A stretch of 64,000 nucleotides of DNA from JANYJZ01 sp964523395 (GTDB taxonomy: Bacteria > Bacteroidota > Ignavibacteria > UBA10030 > SZUA-254): assembly GCA_964523395.1 (NCBI GenBank), contig CAZFXS010000002.1, positions 352,741 through 416,740 on the forward strand. The letters run 5' to 3'. The translations under genes and the position numbers were made by a program. Positions within the stretch are counted from its first letter, which is position 1. Each line of letters opens with the position of its first letter. Below are positions 17,351 to 24,615 of the stretch, piece after piece. The notes below the pieces were generated by a model. It made no database searches, was not told the DNA's origin, and saw nothing but the letters and a program-made list of their open reading frames with translations.

Positions 17351-18085
17351 ATGAATAAAAAAACTATTCTTATGATTGTTACATCGTTCCTTTTGGCATA
17401 TACAGAAGGCGCCCATTCTCAGGCTGTTTTTTTTGTTAAAGGGAGCTACAATTCTTTTTCCATGAGTGATTTAAAAAACCTTCAGAATGAATTACTCTCA
17501 GATTTAACCGGGATCGGAGTTCCGGCAACTGCTACTGAAGCATATCCGGGCTATCTAGGATTTCAATTCGGGTTATTGGTCCCGGTTCAAGTTTTGGAGA
17601 AGGAAACAATATTTGTGGGAGGCTTCGGCGAATTTACGTCAACAGGCGGTAGAATTCATTACAAAGATTATTCAGGAGAAGTGCGTGCGGATCAAATTGC
17701 AAAAGGATACTCGTTCGGGGGAATCATCGAGTTGAAAAGAAATTACTCTGACATCCTTGATGTTGAATACCAGTTTTCGCTGCGACTGGTTAAATCAAAA
17801 CTCAACAACACATTTTTTACTCAAATCGGAAACGCAACACAAATCGAGCAACCATCGTTCAGTTCTTTTTCTTTTGGCGCAGAGCCAGGTATCACCCCAT
17901 CAATGAATTTCGGCGGCTTTCGCGCCGGGCTCTCTCTTTCCTACCTTTTCTGCCTTCCTACTTCACTCGAATATGACAGTTACGCAAACGCATATCTCAT
18001 TAACAAAAATAAAGAGAAGGTAACGATCGATTGGAGCGGACCAAGAGTGGGAATTGTCCTCAGCTATTCGCTTCCCGGAAATTAG
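17351..18085 (+). CDS. outer-membrane beta-barrel protein
   Basis: A 244-residue protein with a signal peptide (MNKKTILMIVTSFLLAYTEGAHSQ). The mature sequence consists of alternating amphipathic strands such as FFVKGSYNSFSM, LGFQFGLLVPVQV, TIFVGGFGEFTSTGG, SFGGIIELKRNY, LDVEYQFSLRLV and PRVGIVLSYSLP, which fits a small outer-membrane beta-barrel (OmpW/PorT-like size). It ends with a hydrophobic strand but the last residue is Asn rather than the common Phe. It follows the lipoprotein gene by 28 bp. The specific function is unknown. Confidence 0.7.
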   Translation: MNKKTILMIVTSFLLAYTEGAHSQAVFFVKGSYNSFSMSDLKNLQNELLSDLTGIGVPATATEAYPGYLGFQFGLLVPVQVLEKETIFVGGFGEFTSTGGRIHYKDYSGEVRADQIAKGYSFGGIIELKRNYSDILDVEYQFSLRLVKSKLNNTFFTQIGNATQIEQPSFSSFSFGAEPGITPSMNFGGFRAGLSLSYLFCLPTSLEYDSYANAYLINKNKEKVTIDWSGPRVGIVLSYSLPGN

Positions 18086-18108
18086 AGAGACAATTATATT
18101 AACGGATG

Positions 18109-19461
18109 TTACGTAAAAAACTCCCGGTGTAATACCTTAACTGCTTTTTCGACCTCCAGCTGAGAGATAACAAACGTAAGATTAATCTCTGAACCGCCAT
18201 GGGAGATCATCTCGCTATTAATATCGGCACTGCCTAACGCGTCAAACAACCGCCCGGCAATGCCTGCCGTATGCTTCATCTTTTCTCCCACGACACAAAT
18301 AACAGCCTTGCCGCCATCTACCCTGACATCGGCAAACAACGAAAGTTTTTCAACAATTTCATCAAGATGGGAATTATCATCGACAGTCATGGAAACCCCC
18401 ACCTCCGACGTGGCAACCACATCAACACTTTTCTTGTACTGGGAGAAAATATCGAAGACGCGCGCAAGGAAACCATACGCCATGAGCATGCGCGTACTTT
18501 GAATCGTGATAACGGTGATACCGCGCTTGTAGGCAATTGATTTTATTGCGCAATCCGATGCACCTGGTGCCTGCGCGGTTATTGCCGTTCCGTCGCACGA
18601 CGGGTTTTTCGAATTCAGGACACGCACGGGGATATTTTTCTTCAGCGCCGGCAGTATCGTGCTCGGGTGGAGGACTTTCGCGCCGAAGTAGGCAAGCTCA
18701 GCTGCTTCACTAAACGTTACTTCACTGTTCAGCCGCGCTTCGGAGACAATATTCGGGTCGGCCGTCAGTATACCATCAACATCTGTCCAGATCTGGATTT
18801 CTTCCGCATCAAGCGCCGCGCCCAAAATCGCCGCTGAGTAATCGGATCCGCCTCGGCCCAGCGTGGTTGTAACTCCTTTCACAGTTGCACCGACAAATCC
18901 TTGTGTTATGACAATAGTATCCTGCAGGAGCGGCAACATACGCTGCTTCGCATTGGAATCAATAATATTAAATTGAGGTTCCGCTTTTGTGAAGCTGTCG
19001 TTTGTTGTCATCACGGTGCGCGCGTCGACAAATTTTGCTTTCACGCTCCGCTCACGGAGGGCAAACGTCAACAGCAGCGAAGACCAACCTTCACCGTATG
19101 CCGAGCATTGGTCAAGTAGCCGGGGCGTCACTTCCTGAATAACCGCGATGCTTTTCACAAGACGCGAGAGCTCGTCGAATTGCCGGGCAAACTGTTTTTT
19201 GGCATCGTCATCGTATTTTTTTAGAAGTGTGTCAGCAATAGTGAAATGGCGTGTCTGCAGTTCTTCGATTTCAGAGAACGCCTGGTCGGATTTTCCCTCA
19301 CTCGCAATAGTGGCAATGCGGATAAGTGAAGAGGTGACACCGGCGCAAGCCGATACCACCACAAGAGGTTTCCGTTTAACCCTCTCAATTATAATGTTCG
19401 CGACGGAACGGATCGCGTCCGCATCCTGGACAGACGTTCCGCCGAATTTCATGACGATCAT
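18109..19461 (-). CDS. lysC: aspartate kinase
   Basis: A 450-residue cytoplasmic enzyme phosphorylating aspartate, the first step toward lysine, threonine, methionine and diaminopimelate. The N-terminal KFGGTSV and later FVGAT and TTTLGRGGSDYSA are the kinase motifs. WTDVDGILTADP and FSEAAELAYFGAKVLHP are also diagnostic. Two ACT domains in the last 150 residues (from about TVITIQSTRM, and AVICVVGEKM) point to allosteric control, usually by lysine or threonine. No homoserine dehydrogenase domain is fused. Translation starts at 19461 after a good Shine-Dalgarno (AAAGGA). The entire predicted 5' leader is occupied by a perfect REP-type hairpin. No other lysine-pathway gene is near. Confidence 0.95.
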   Translation of the reverse strand: MIVMKFGGTSVQDADAIRSVANIIIERVKRKPLVVVSACAGVTSSLIRIATIASEGKSDQAFSEIEELQTRHFTIADTLLKKYDDDAKKQFARQFDELSRLVKSIAVIQEVTPRLLDQCSAYGEGWSSLLLTFALRERSVKAKFVDARTVMTTNDSFTKAEPQFNIIDSNAKQRMLPLLQDTIVITQGFVGATVKGVTTTLGRGGSDYSAAILGAALDAEEIQIWTDVDGILTADPNIVSEARLNSEVTFSEAAELAYFGAKVLHPSTILPALKKNIPVRVLNSKNPSCDGTAITAQAPGASDCAIKSIAYKRGITVITIQSTRMLMAYGFLARVFDIFSQYKKSVDVVATSEVGVSMTVDDNSHLDEIVEKLSLFADVRVDGGKAVICVVGEKMKHTAGIAGRLFDALGSADINSEMISHGGSEINLTFVISQLEVEKAVKVLHREFFT

Positions 19462-19476
19462 AACTATCCTTTCTGC

Positions 19477-19525
19477 AGATCTCCGATTTCTTCATGTGAA
19501 CATCTTGAGAAGAAATCGGAGATCT
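19477..19525. repeat. REP-like hairpin A
   Basis: A perfect 17-base inverted repeat: AGATCTCCGATTTCTTC (19477-19493) and its complement (19509-19525), with a 15-base loop. It is the same family as the hairpins at 20161-20211 and 20806-20854 that flank the RAYT transposase gene. It lies just upstream of the Shine-Dalgarno of the aspartate kinase gene. Confidence 0.85.
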
Positions 19526-19530
19526 TATCA

Positions 19531-19559
19531 AGTATAACAAACTCAGCAAACAACATCAA
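19531..19559 (-). promoter_or_regulatory. predicted promoter of the aspartate kinase gene
   Basis: On the minus strand TTGATG (19554-19559), a 17-base spacer and TATACT (19531-19536) give a good housekeeping-type promoter. The expected transcription start, near 19524, falls at the outer end of hairpin A, so the mRNA would begin with that hairpin. Confidence 0.5.
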
Positions 19560-19658
19560 TAGAAAATGAACAACAAAACCTTCGCTGCAGTTCCTGCAAT
19601 TCACAACCCAATTTATTATCTTTAAGCGCTTCAGGGTTAGGTTCATTAATAATTTCTT

Positions 19659-20177
19659 ATGGATCTCAGATCAGAAATCTTGAAAGAACACTCAAAACGT
19701 CAGTGCGTCAGGCTGGGAGATTGGATTGGAAAAGATAAGAAACGATTCAAACAACTGATGGAATTGTTTTTGCACGACGAGTACCGCGTAACGCAGCGTT
19801 CGGCATGGATTGTCATCTATTGCGCCGATAGTCATCCGGAACTTATTACCCCCTGGCTAAAACCGATGCTGTTGAAAACGCGTGAGCCGGGGGTACACGT
19901 TGCCGTACGGAGAAACGTTATGCGCATATTACAGAATATTGAAATTCCCGGATCATTGCTTGGCACCGTTATCACAATTGGCTTTGAAGAGCTCGAGACA
20001 CTCGACAGTCCTATTGCAGTGAAAGCGTTTGCCATGACTGTTCTCGCAAACATAGCAAAAAAGAAACCGGATATCATTCCGGAGCTTCGCGCCGCGGTGG
20101 ACTTTGCCATACTGAACGCGACTCCCGGTATCCGCGTGCGGTGCAGGAGAGTATTGAAGCAGATCTCCGATTTCTAA
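19659..20177 (+). CDS. HEAT/ARM-type helical repeat protein
   Basis: A 172-residue, all-helical protein with no signal peptide. Its alternating amphipathic helices (for example TQRSAWIVIYCADSHPELI, VRRNVMRILQNIEIP, IAVKAFAMTVLANIAKKKPDI and VRCRRVLKQI) fit a short HEAT or ARM repeat array, usually a protein-interaction scaffold. Similar small proteins are common in Bacteroidota and of unknown role. The last five residues (QISDF) and the stop codon are encoded within the left arm of REP hairpin B, so the repeat appears to have replaced or modified the natural 3' end. The gene is flanked by hairpins A and B. Confidence 0.7.
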   Translation: MDLRSEILKEHSKRQCVRLGDWIGKDKKRFKQLMELFLHDEYRVTQRSAWIVIYCADSHPELITPWLKPMLLKTREPGVHVAVRRNVMRILQNIEIPGSLLGTVITIGFEELETLDSPIAVKAFAMTVLANIAKKKPDIIPELRAAVDFAILNATPGIRVRCRRVLKQISDF

Positions 20178-20211
20178 TCCAAGTATATTCCAAGTAAGAA
20201 ATCGGAGATCT
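20161..20211. repeat. REP-like hairpin B
   Basis: Arms AGATCTCCGATTTCT (20161-20175) and its perfect complement (20197-20211), with a 21-base loop. The left arm overlaps the stop of the helical-repeat gene and the right arm overlaps the stop of the RAYT gene. The loop contains CCAAGTAT and CCAAGTA, the reverse complement of the string found in hairpin C, so B is inverted relative to C. Confidence 0.85.
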
Positions 20212-20786
20212 TATTTAGCCAATATTTTCTCCATTTCCCTTTGTCTTTTCTTTTCCTCCATGAAAGCAAGGACAAACAAACGGTATGCCCCGCCATCTCC
20301 AAACAACCGGTTACGCAGCGTAACACCCGCTACTGTGGTATCATCAGATGAAACCCAAACATTGTAATCTGAAAATCGCCAATTATCAGGCCTTGCGGCC
20401 AACCCTGCTGTAACCGGATTTACGTGAATGTATCCGGTAACATATGCCAGATAATCTTTCTCATCAATTTGTTTGACGTTAAATTCGGATTGAAACAGAT
20501 GACCGACGTGTTTATTCCACCGGTTAAATGATTTTACATAAGAAATCGAAAATGACTGCATCGTCCTGGAAAAGTCAGTGGCTTTATTAAGATAAACGAG
20601 AAGGTGAAAATGATTCGGCATCAGGCAGTATGCACATAGGTCAACAGCCTCTTTATCAAAATAAAACCTGAGACGATCAAGAAAAAAGTAGTAGTTCTTT
20701 TCTTCTAAAAATACTTTCTGCTTGTTGTTACCTCGATTATAGACGTGGTAATAGGAACCAGGTAGAAATTGAATAAAACGACGCAT
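20211..20786 (-). CDS. REP-associated tyrosine transposase (RAYT, IS200-like Y1 family)
   Basis: A 191-residue single-strand DNA transposase of the RAYT (TnpA_REP) type. YYHVYNRGNNKQKVF is the N-terminal signature; MPNHFHLL gives the HUH metal site (H59, H61); YVTGYIHVNPVTAGL contains the catalytic tyrosine region. RAYTs are usually domesticated, present once per genome, and mobilise or process REP palindromes rather than themselves. Here the gene is immediately bounded by two inverted copies of a palindrome (B and C), and a third copy lies beyond the next gene, which is the expected arrangement. Full length and intact motifs suggest it is active. Confidence 0.9.
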   Translation of the reverse strand: MRRFIQFLPGSYYHVYNRGNNKQKVFLEEKNYYFFLDRLRFYFDKEAVDLCAYCLMPNHFHLLVYLNKATDFSRTMQSFSISYVKSFNRWNKHVGHLFQSEFNVKQIDEKDYLAYVTGYIHVNPVTAGLAARPDNWRFSDYNVWVSSDDTTVAGVTLRNRLFGDGGAYRLFVLAFMEEKKRQREMEKILAK

Positions 20787-20805
20787 ATTGCCTCCCTTAC
20801 GAGAA

Positions 20806-20854
20806 AGATATCCGATTTCTTCTCACGAAATACTTGGAAAGAAATCGGATATCT
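20806..20854. repeat. REP-like hairpin C
   Basis: Arms AGATATCCGATTTCTT (20806-20821) and its perfect complement (20839-20854), with a 17-base loop. It differs from A and B by a compensated change in the stem (CT to AT and its partner), evidence that base pairing is conserved. It lies between the end of the dienelactone hydrolase gene and the start of the RAYT gene. Confidence 0.85.
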
Positions 20855-20863
20855 CCTTCGGTT

Positions 20864-21649
20864 TTATTTTTTAAACACTTTCTTAAAAAGTTTCTGCATC
20901 TCTTCCCACGATTTCTTATCCGCTTTTTCATTGTAGGCAATTCCTAATCCGAATTTTTTGCCCATTTCGGTCGCGCCGGGATTTGAAAATCCGTGAATCG
21001 CTCCGGGATAATTTTCAAACTTATAGTCAACGCCTGCGGATTTCATTTCTTCCTTGAAATTCTTAATTGCTTCAGCCGAGACGAACTTATCATCGGCGCC
21101 GTTACAGACAAGAACTTTTGCTTTAACCTTCCCCTTTTCAGCCGGCGATTGGGTTCCGAGGCTTCCGTGAAAACTGACAACGGCTTTCAAATCTGTCCCC
21201 TTGCGTGCCATTGCAAGAACAACACCGCCGCCGAAGCAATACCCGATAGCAGCAATCTGCGCAGGGTCGGTGTGCTCATCTTTTTTAAGTAGTTCCATCG
21301 CGGCATTGAATCTTGCTTTCATCGCAGGCATGTTTTGCATAACAGCGCCGGCGAATTTTCCCGCGTCATCCGGATGCTCTGCTTTTTTCCCGTCGCCGTA
21401 CATGTCAACCGCAATTGCGACGTATCCCAGCGCGGCAAGCATATCGGCACGTTTCCTTGTGTACTCGTTGTGCCCCCACCATTCATGGACAACAACCACG
21501 CCGGGGCGTTTGCCCTGTATATTATCATCGTACGCAATGTAGCCTTTCATCGTGAGACTATCGGCAGTGTATGTAACTTCCTTACCGACAACTCCGGCCT
21601 GAACCGCGACAGCAGAGATGAAGAAAAGAATAAATATTGTGGAACGCAT
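20864..21649 (-). CDS. secreted dienelactone hydrolase family protein
   Basis: A 261-residue alpha/beta hydrolase with a signal peptide ending near AVQAG. The DLH family triad is present: the nucleophile cysteine in GYCFGG (C138), the aspartate in CNGADDKFV (D187) and the histidine in GAIHGF (H219). VVVVHEWWGHNEYTRKRADMLA is the typical family start with the conserved glutamate. Family members hydrolyse dienelactones or other carboxylic esters; the natural substrate here is unknown. The gene stands alone on the minus strand, with its 3' end next to REP hairpin C. Confidence 0.88.
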   Translation of the reverse strand: MRSTIFILFFISAVAVQAGVVGKEVTYTADSLTMKGYIAYDDNIQGKRPGVVVVHEWWGHNEYTRKRADMLAALGYVAIAVDMYGDGKKAEHPDDAGKFAGAVMQNMPAMKARFNAAMELLKKDEHTDPAQIAAIGYCFGGGVVLAMARKGTDLKAVVSFHGSLGTQSPAEKGKVKAKVLVCNGADDKFVSAEAIKNFKEEMKSAGVDYKFENYPGAIHGFSNPGATEMGKKFGLGIAYNEKADKKSWEEMQKLFKKVFKK

Positions 21650-21772
21650 CGGGAAATCTCCTTAGTAGAATTTAGAAAATAGTTGAGGCATTGTTAATAT
21701 AGGAAATCAGCATCCGTCCGTCAAGACGTCCGCGAATCAGCTCGCAACTTTCCGTCCGGAACTGCCGTAAGC

Positions 21773-21801
21773 TTGGCTATACAGCCGCGCAATATTAATA
21801 A
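21773..21801 (+). promoter_or_regulatory. predicted promoter of the DUF885 gene
   Basis: TTGGCT (21773-21778), 17 bases, then TAATAA (21796-21801). The start codon follows at 21826 after the Shine-Dalgarno AAGGA, giving a short leader. Confidence 0.35.
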
Positions 21802-21825
21802 TTTCAATTACTTTTAAGGATTTCC

Positions 21826-23601
21826 ATGAAAACAGGTCTTAGTTTTTTGTTACTTGTCATGCTTCTTTTGCTGCAGCAACCGACAACCGCACAACCTTCC
21901 AAACCCCAGCCGTGGGTTGAACGAAGCAACGAGAACGCGCAAGTATTGCTAAAGATTCTCGCGAAATATAATCCCGAAGGCGCGGGACAACTTGGGGTTG
22001 ACGGGCTTGACGAGCAAATCATCGACATTAAACCGCATGTACTTGAACGCTCAAAGAACGATATCAAAAATGCAATCCAGGTTCTGAACGGTAAGCTCGC
22101 GAAGGAAACAGACCCGGCAGTGAAACAGGATCTCGAAATACTCATCGAGTCAGCAAATGATAATATTAAAGGAAATGAATTGAGCCAAAAGTATGAAATC
22201 CCATATTTCGATATGGCTCAACTTGTGTTCAACGGCTTGCGAGGATTACTTGACGAGCAGGTTCCCGCCGAGCGGCGCAAAGCAGCACTTGTCCGCCTCC
22301 GCAAGTACGCAGGAATGGAGCCGGGTTATGAGCCGATAACTAAACTCGCGGAAGACCGCATACGTGAACGGCTAACCGTACCCGGCTTAATGGGACCGGT
22401 GAAAGGTGAAGTCGAGCGCGGACTTGCCAACGAACAATTTTACACCGACGGTATTCCCGATTTGTTTAACCAATTCCAGATTACCGGATATGATGAAGCA
22501 TACCAGAAATTAAAAAAAGATCTTACGGCTTACCGCGAATTCATCCAAAAAGAAATTCTGCCAAAGACGCGTGAAGATTTCCGGATGCCTGAAGAAGTCT
22601 ACCGGTTTACGCTTGAACAAGTCGGCGTGGATATTACACCGGAAGCTCTGATCACGCTCGCGCGGACATCTTTCAAATCTATCCAGGATGAAATGCAATC
22701 TATCGCGTCAAAGATTGCTAAAGAAAAAGGATATGCATCATCCGATTATCGTGATGTCATCAGAGAATTAAAGAAAAACCAGCTGACCGGCGACGCGATT
22801 CTTACATACTATAAGGGACGCATCGCCGACATCGAATCGATCATCAAACGTGAACACCTTGTCACACTCCCCGACAGGGAAATGAAGATACGCATTGCTT
22901 CTCCGGCAGAAGCGGCCAGTATTCCTGCCCCGAATATGCGCCCGCCGCGGATGATTGGCAACACCGGTGAAATGGGCGAATTTGTTTTGCCGCTCAATAT
23001 TCCCGCGCCTCCGGGTTCAGACGAGAAAAAGACACTGAAGTTTGATGACTTCACATATGAAGCCGCGGCTTGGACGCTCACTGCCCACGAAGGAAGGCCC
23101 GGACATGAGATGCAGTTCGCTTCGATGGTAGAAAAAGGCGTCTCAACAACACGAATTCTCTTCGCGTTTAACAGCACTAACGTGGAAGGATGGGGATTAT
23201 ATTCGGAAGCGATTATGAAACCCTACATGCCGCTGGAAGGACAACTCATTTCTCTTGGGGCGCGACTCTTACGTGCGGCAAGAGCGTACCTCGATCCGGA
23301 GCTTCAACTTGGAAAAATCACAAAAGATGAAGCAAGAAATATTTTACTAAAAGATGTCGTTCTTTCCGAAGCAATGGCGAACCAGGAAGTCGAACGCTAT
23401 ACGTTCCGCTCACCCGGACAAGCAACGGCATACTTCTATGGCTATACCAAACTGATGGATTTACGGTCGGAAGTCGAGAAGAAAATGGGAAGCAAATTCA
23501 ATCAGCAGAAATTTCACGACTTTATCCTCGCGCAGGGATTGCTTCCGCCGAAACTCTTGAAGAAAACTGTGATGAGCGAATTTACCGGCACAAGCCAGTA
23601 A
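21826..23601 (+). CDS. DUF885 family secreted protein, putative metallopeptidase
   Basis: A 591-residue exported protein (signal peptide ending near PTTAQP) of the DUF885 family. The diagnostic C-terminal segment is intact: TAHEGRPGHEMQF, a zinc-peptidase-like HEx(3)GHE pattern, followed by the downstream acidic segment VEGWGLYSEAIM and later RYTFRSPGQATAYFYGYTKLMDLR. Family members are thought to be carboxypeptidase- or dipeptidase-like metallopeptidases. A good Shine-Dalgarno (AAGGA) and a predicted promoter precede the start. It is monocistronic: the next gene is on the opposite strand and converges with it. Confidence 0.85.
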   Translation: MKTGLSFLLLVMLLLLQQPTTAQPSKPQPWVERSNENAQVLLKILAKYNPEGAGQLGVDGLDEQIIDIKPHVLERSKNDIKNAIQVLNGKLAKETDPAVKQDLEILIESANDNIKGNELSQKYEIPYFDMAQLVFNGLRGLLDEQVPAERRKAALVRLRKYAGMEPGYEPITKLAEDRIRERLTVPGLMGPVKGEVERGLANEQFYTDGIPDLFNQFQITGYDEAYQKLKKDLTAYREFIQKEILPKTREDFRMPEEVYRFTLEQVGVDITPEALITLARTSFKSIQDEMQSIASKIAKEKGYASSDYRDVIRELKKNQLTGDAILTYYKGRIADIESIIKREHLVTLPDREMKIRIASPAEAASIPAPNMRPPRMIGNTGEMGEFVLPLNIPAPPGSDEKKTLKFDDFTYEAAAWTLTAHEGRPGHEMQFASMVEKGVSTTRILFAFNSTNVEGWGLYSEAIMKPYMPLEGQLISLGARLLRAARAYLDPELQLGKITKDEARNILLKDVVLSEAMANQEVERYTFRSPGQATAYFYGYTKLMDLRSEVEKKMGSKFNQQKFHDFILAQGLLPPKLLKKTVMSEFTGTSQ

Positions 23602-23625
23602 TAAACGACGGGCGGCGCTCGTCTG

Positions 23626-24519
23626 CTACATCAGTTCTGCGGTAATTAAAATCTGGCGGATATGATCCTGGGCGGCTTTCGGAACCGGAAGCAGAGGGCT
23701 CCGGACATATCCGCCTTCGTATCCAAGCAGTGTTGCGGCATATTTCATTCCGGCAATTCCATACAACGAGGTAACAGCTGTATTCACCGGCATAAGTTTG
23801 TAATACAGCTCTTTTGCCTCACTAATTTTTCCTTCATTATATAAACGCTGAACTTTAGCACATTGTGTGCCTGCAAAATTCGCAGGCGCGAGAACTGCCG
23901 CGCGTATGCCGAGTGTTAATGCAGGATATAACGCCGACGTTGTCCCGACAATCAGATGAAACGATTCCTTCACCATACTCTTTATTTGCGCCAGCCTCGG
24001 CACGTCACCCGAACTGTCTTTCATGCCGATGATATTCGGATGTTCGCTCAATATCTTTACGGCATTCACTGAAATAACTAAATGCGTATAGACAGGAACA
24101 TTATAAATCAAGATTGGAATACACGATGCATCAGCTATTTGTCTGTAATGATGTACCAATGACTCGTCTGTCATCATCGGCGTGTAGAAATTCGGCGTCA
24201 GAAGAAGGGCGGCATGTGCGCCGATATCCGCGGCAAGATTTGTCAACCGGATTGTCTCGCGCGTGGATTCAAGTCCTGTACCGGCTAAAACAGTTCTTCC
24301 CTTTTTGGTATGCTGAACCGTTAACTCAATGAGTTTGAGTTTCTCTGTTTCGGTCAGGTAGGCAGTTTCGCTATTTGAACCAAGGACAAGATATCCGCCC
24401 AAATCATCCTTGTTCCACCGCTCGAGGTTGCGGACATGAGCGTCATAATCCACTTCACCTTGCTCCGTAAACGGAGTAAGCATCGGGGGAAGTATTCCTT
24501 CGATTGTAATGTTGTTCAT
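23626..24519 (-). CDS. DapA/HOGA-family class I aldolase
   Basis: A 297-residue enzyme of the dihydrodipicolinate synthase superfamily. The Schiff-base lysine is in IIGMKDSSG (K167) and the catalytic tyrosine in YNVPVYT (Y139). True DapA has YNVPxRT, where the arginine binds the substrate carboxylate; that arginine is tyrosine here. The substrate loop reads GSNSETAYL, closer to 4-hydroxy-2-oxoglutarate aldolases (GSNGE) than to DapA (GTTGE). It is therefore more likely to cleave or form a 2-oxoacid aldol than to serve lysine synthesis. It faces the convergent DUF885 gene and is divergent from the amidohydrolase gene. Confidence 0.85.
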   Translation of the reverse strand: MNNITIEGILPPMLTPFTEQGEVDYDAHVRNLERWNKDDLGGYLVLGSNSETAYLTETEKLKLIELTVQHTKKGRTVLAGTGLESTRETIRLTNLAADIGAHAALLLTPNFYTPMMTDESLVHHYRQIADASCIPILIYNVPVYTHLVISVNAVKILSEHPNIIGMKDSSGDVPRLAQIKSMVKESFHLIVGTTSALYPALTLGIRAAVLAPANFAGTQCAKVQRLYNEGKISEAKELYYKLMPVNTAVTSLYGIAGMKYAATLLGYEGGYVRSPLLPVPKAAQDHIRQILITAELM

Positions 24520-24615
24520 GGCATAATGTACAAAAAGAAATTATTTCTTTCCGTCAACCATTTTACGGAAGCGTGAGTCTAACCTGAAAGCCACGCGAAT
24601 ATTAAAGGAATCCTC

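Noticed and set aside
19462..19658. Lysine riboswitch ahead of the aspartate kinase gene
   Set aside because: The predicted leader is too short and is filled by the REP hairpin; no lysine riboswitch-like structure was recognised.
19477..20854. CRISPR array
   Set aside because: Only three palindromic copies with irregular spacing and genes between them; no cas genes in the window.
20864..21649. Dienelactone hydrolase as part of an aromatic degradation pathway
   Set aside because: No other ring-cleavage genes nearby, and the protein is exported; only the family name is supported.
18109..24519. Lysine biosynthesis cluster of aspartate kinase and DapA
   Set aside because: The genes are separated by unrelated genes on both strands, and the DapA-like enzyme lacks the key arginine.
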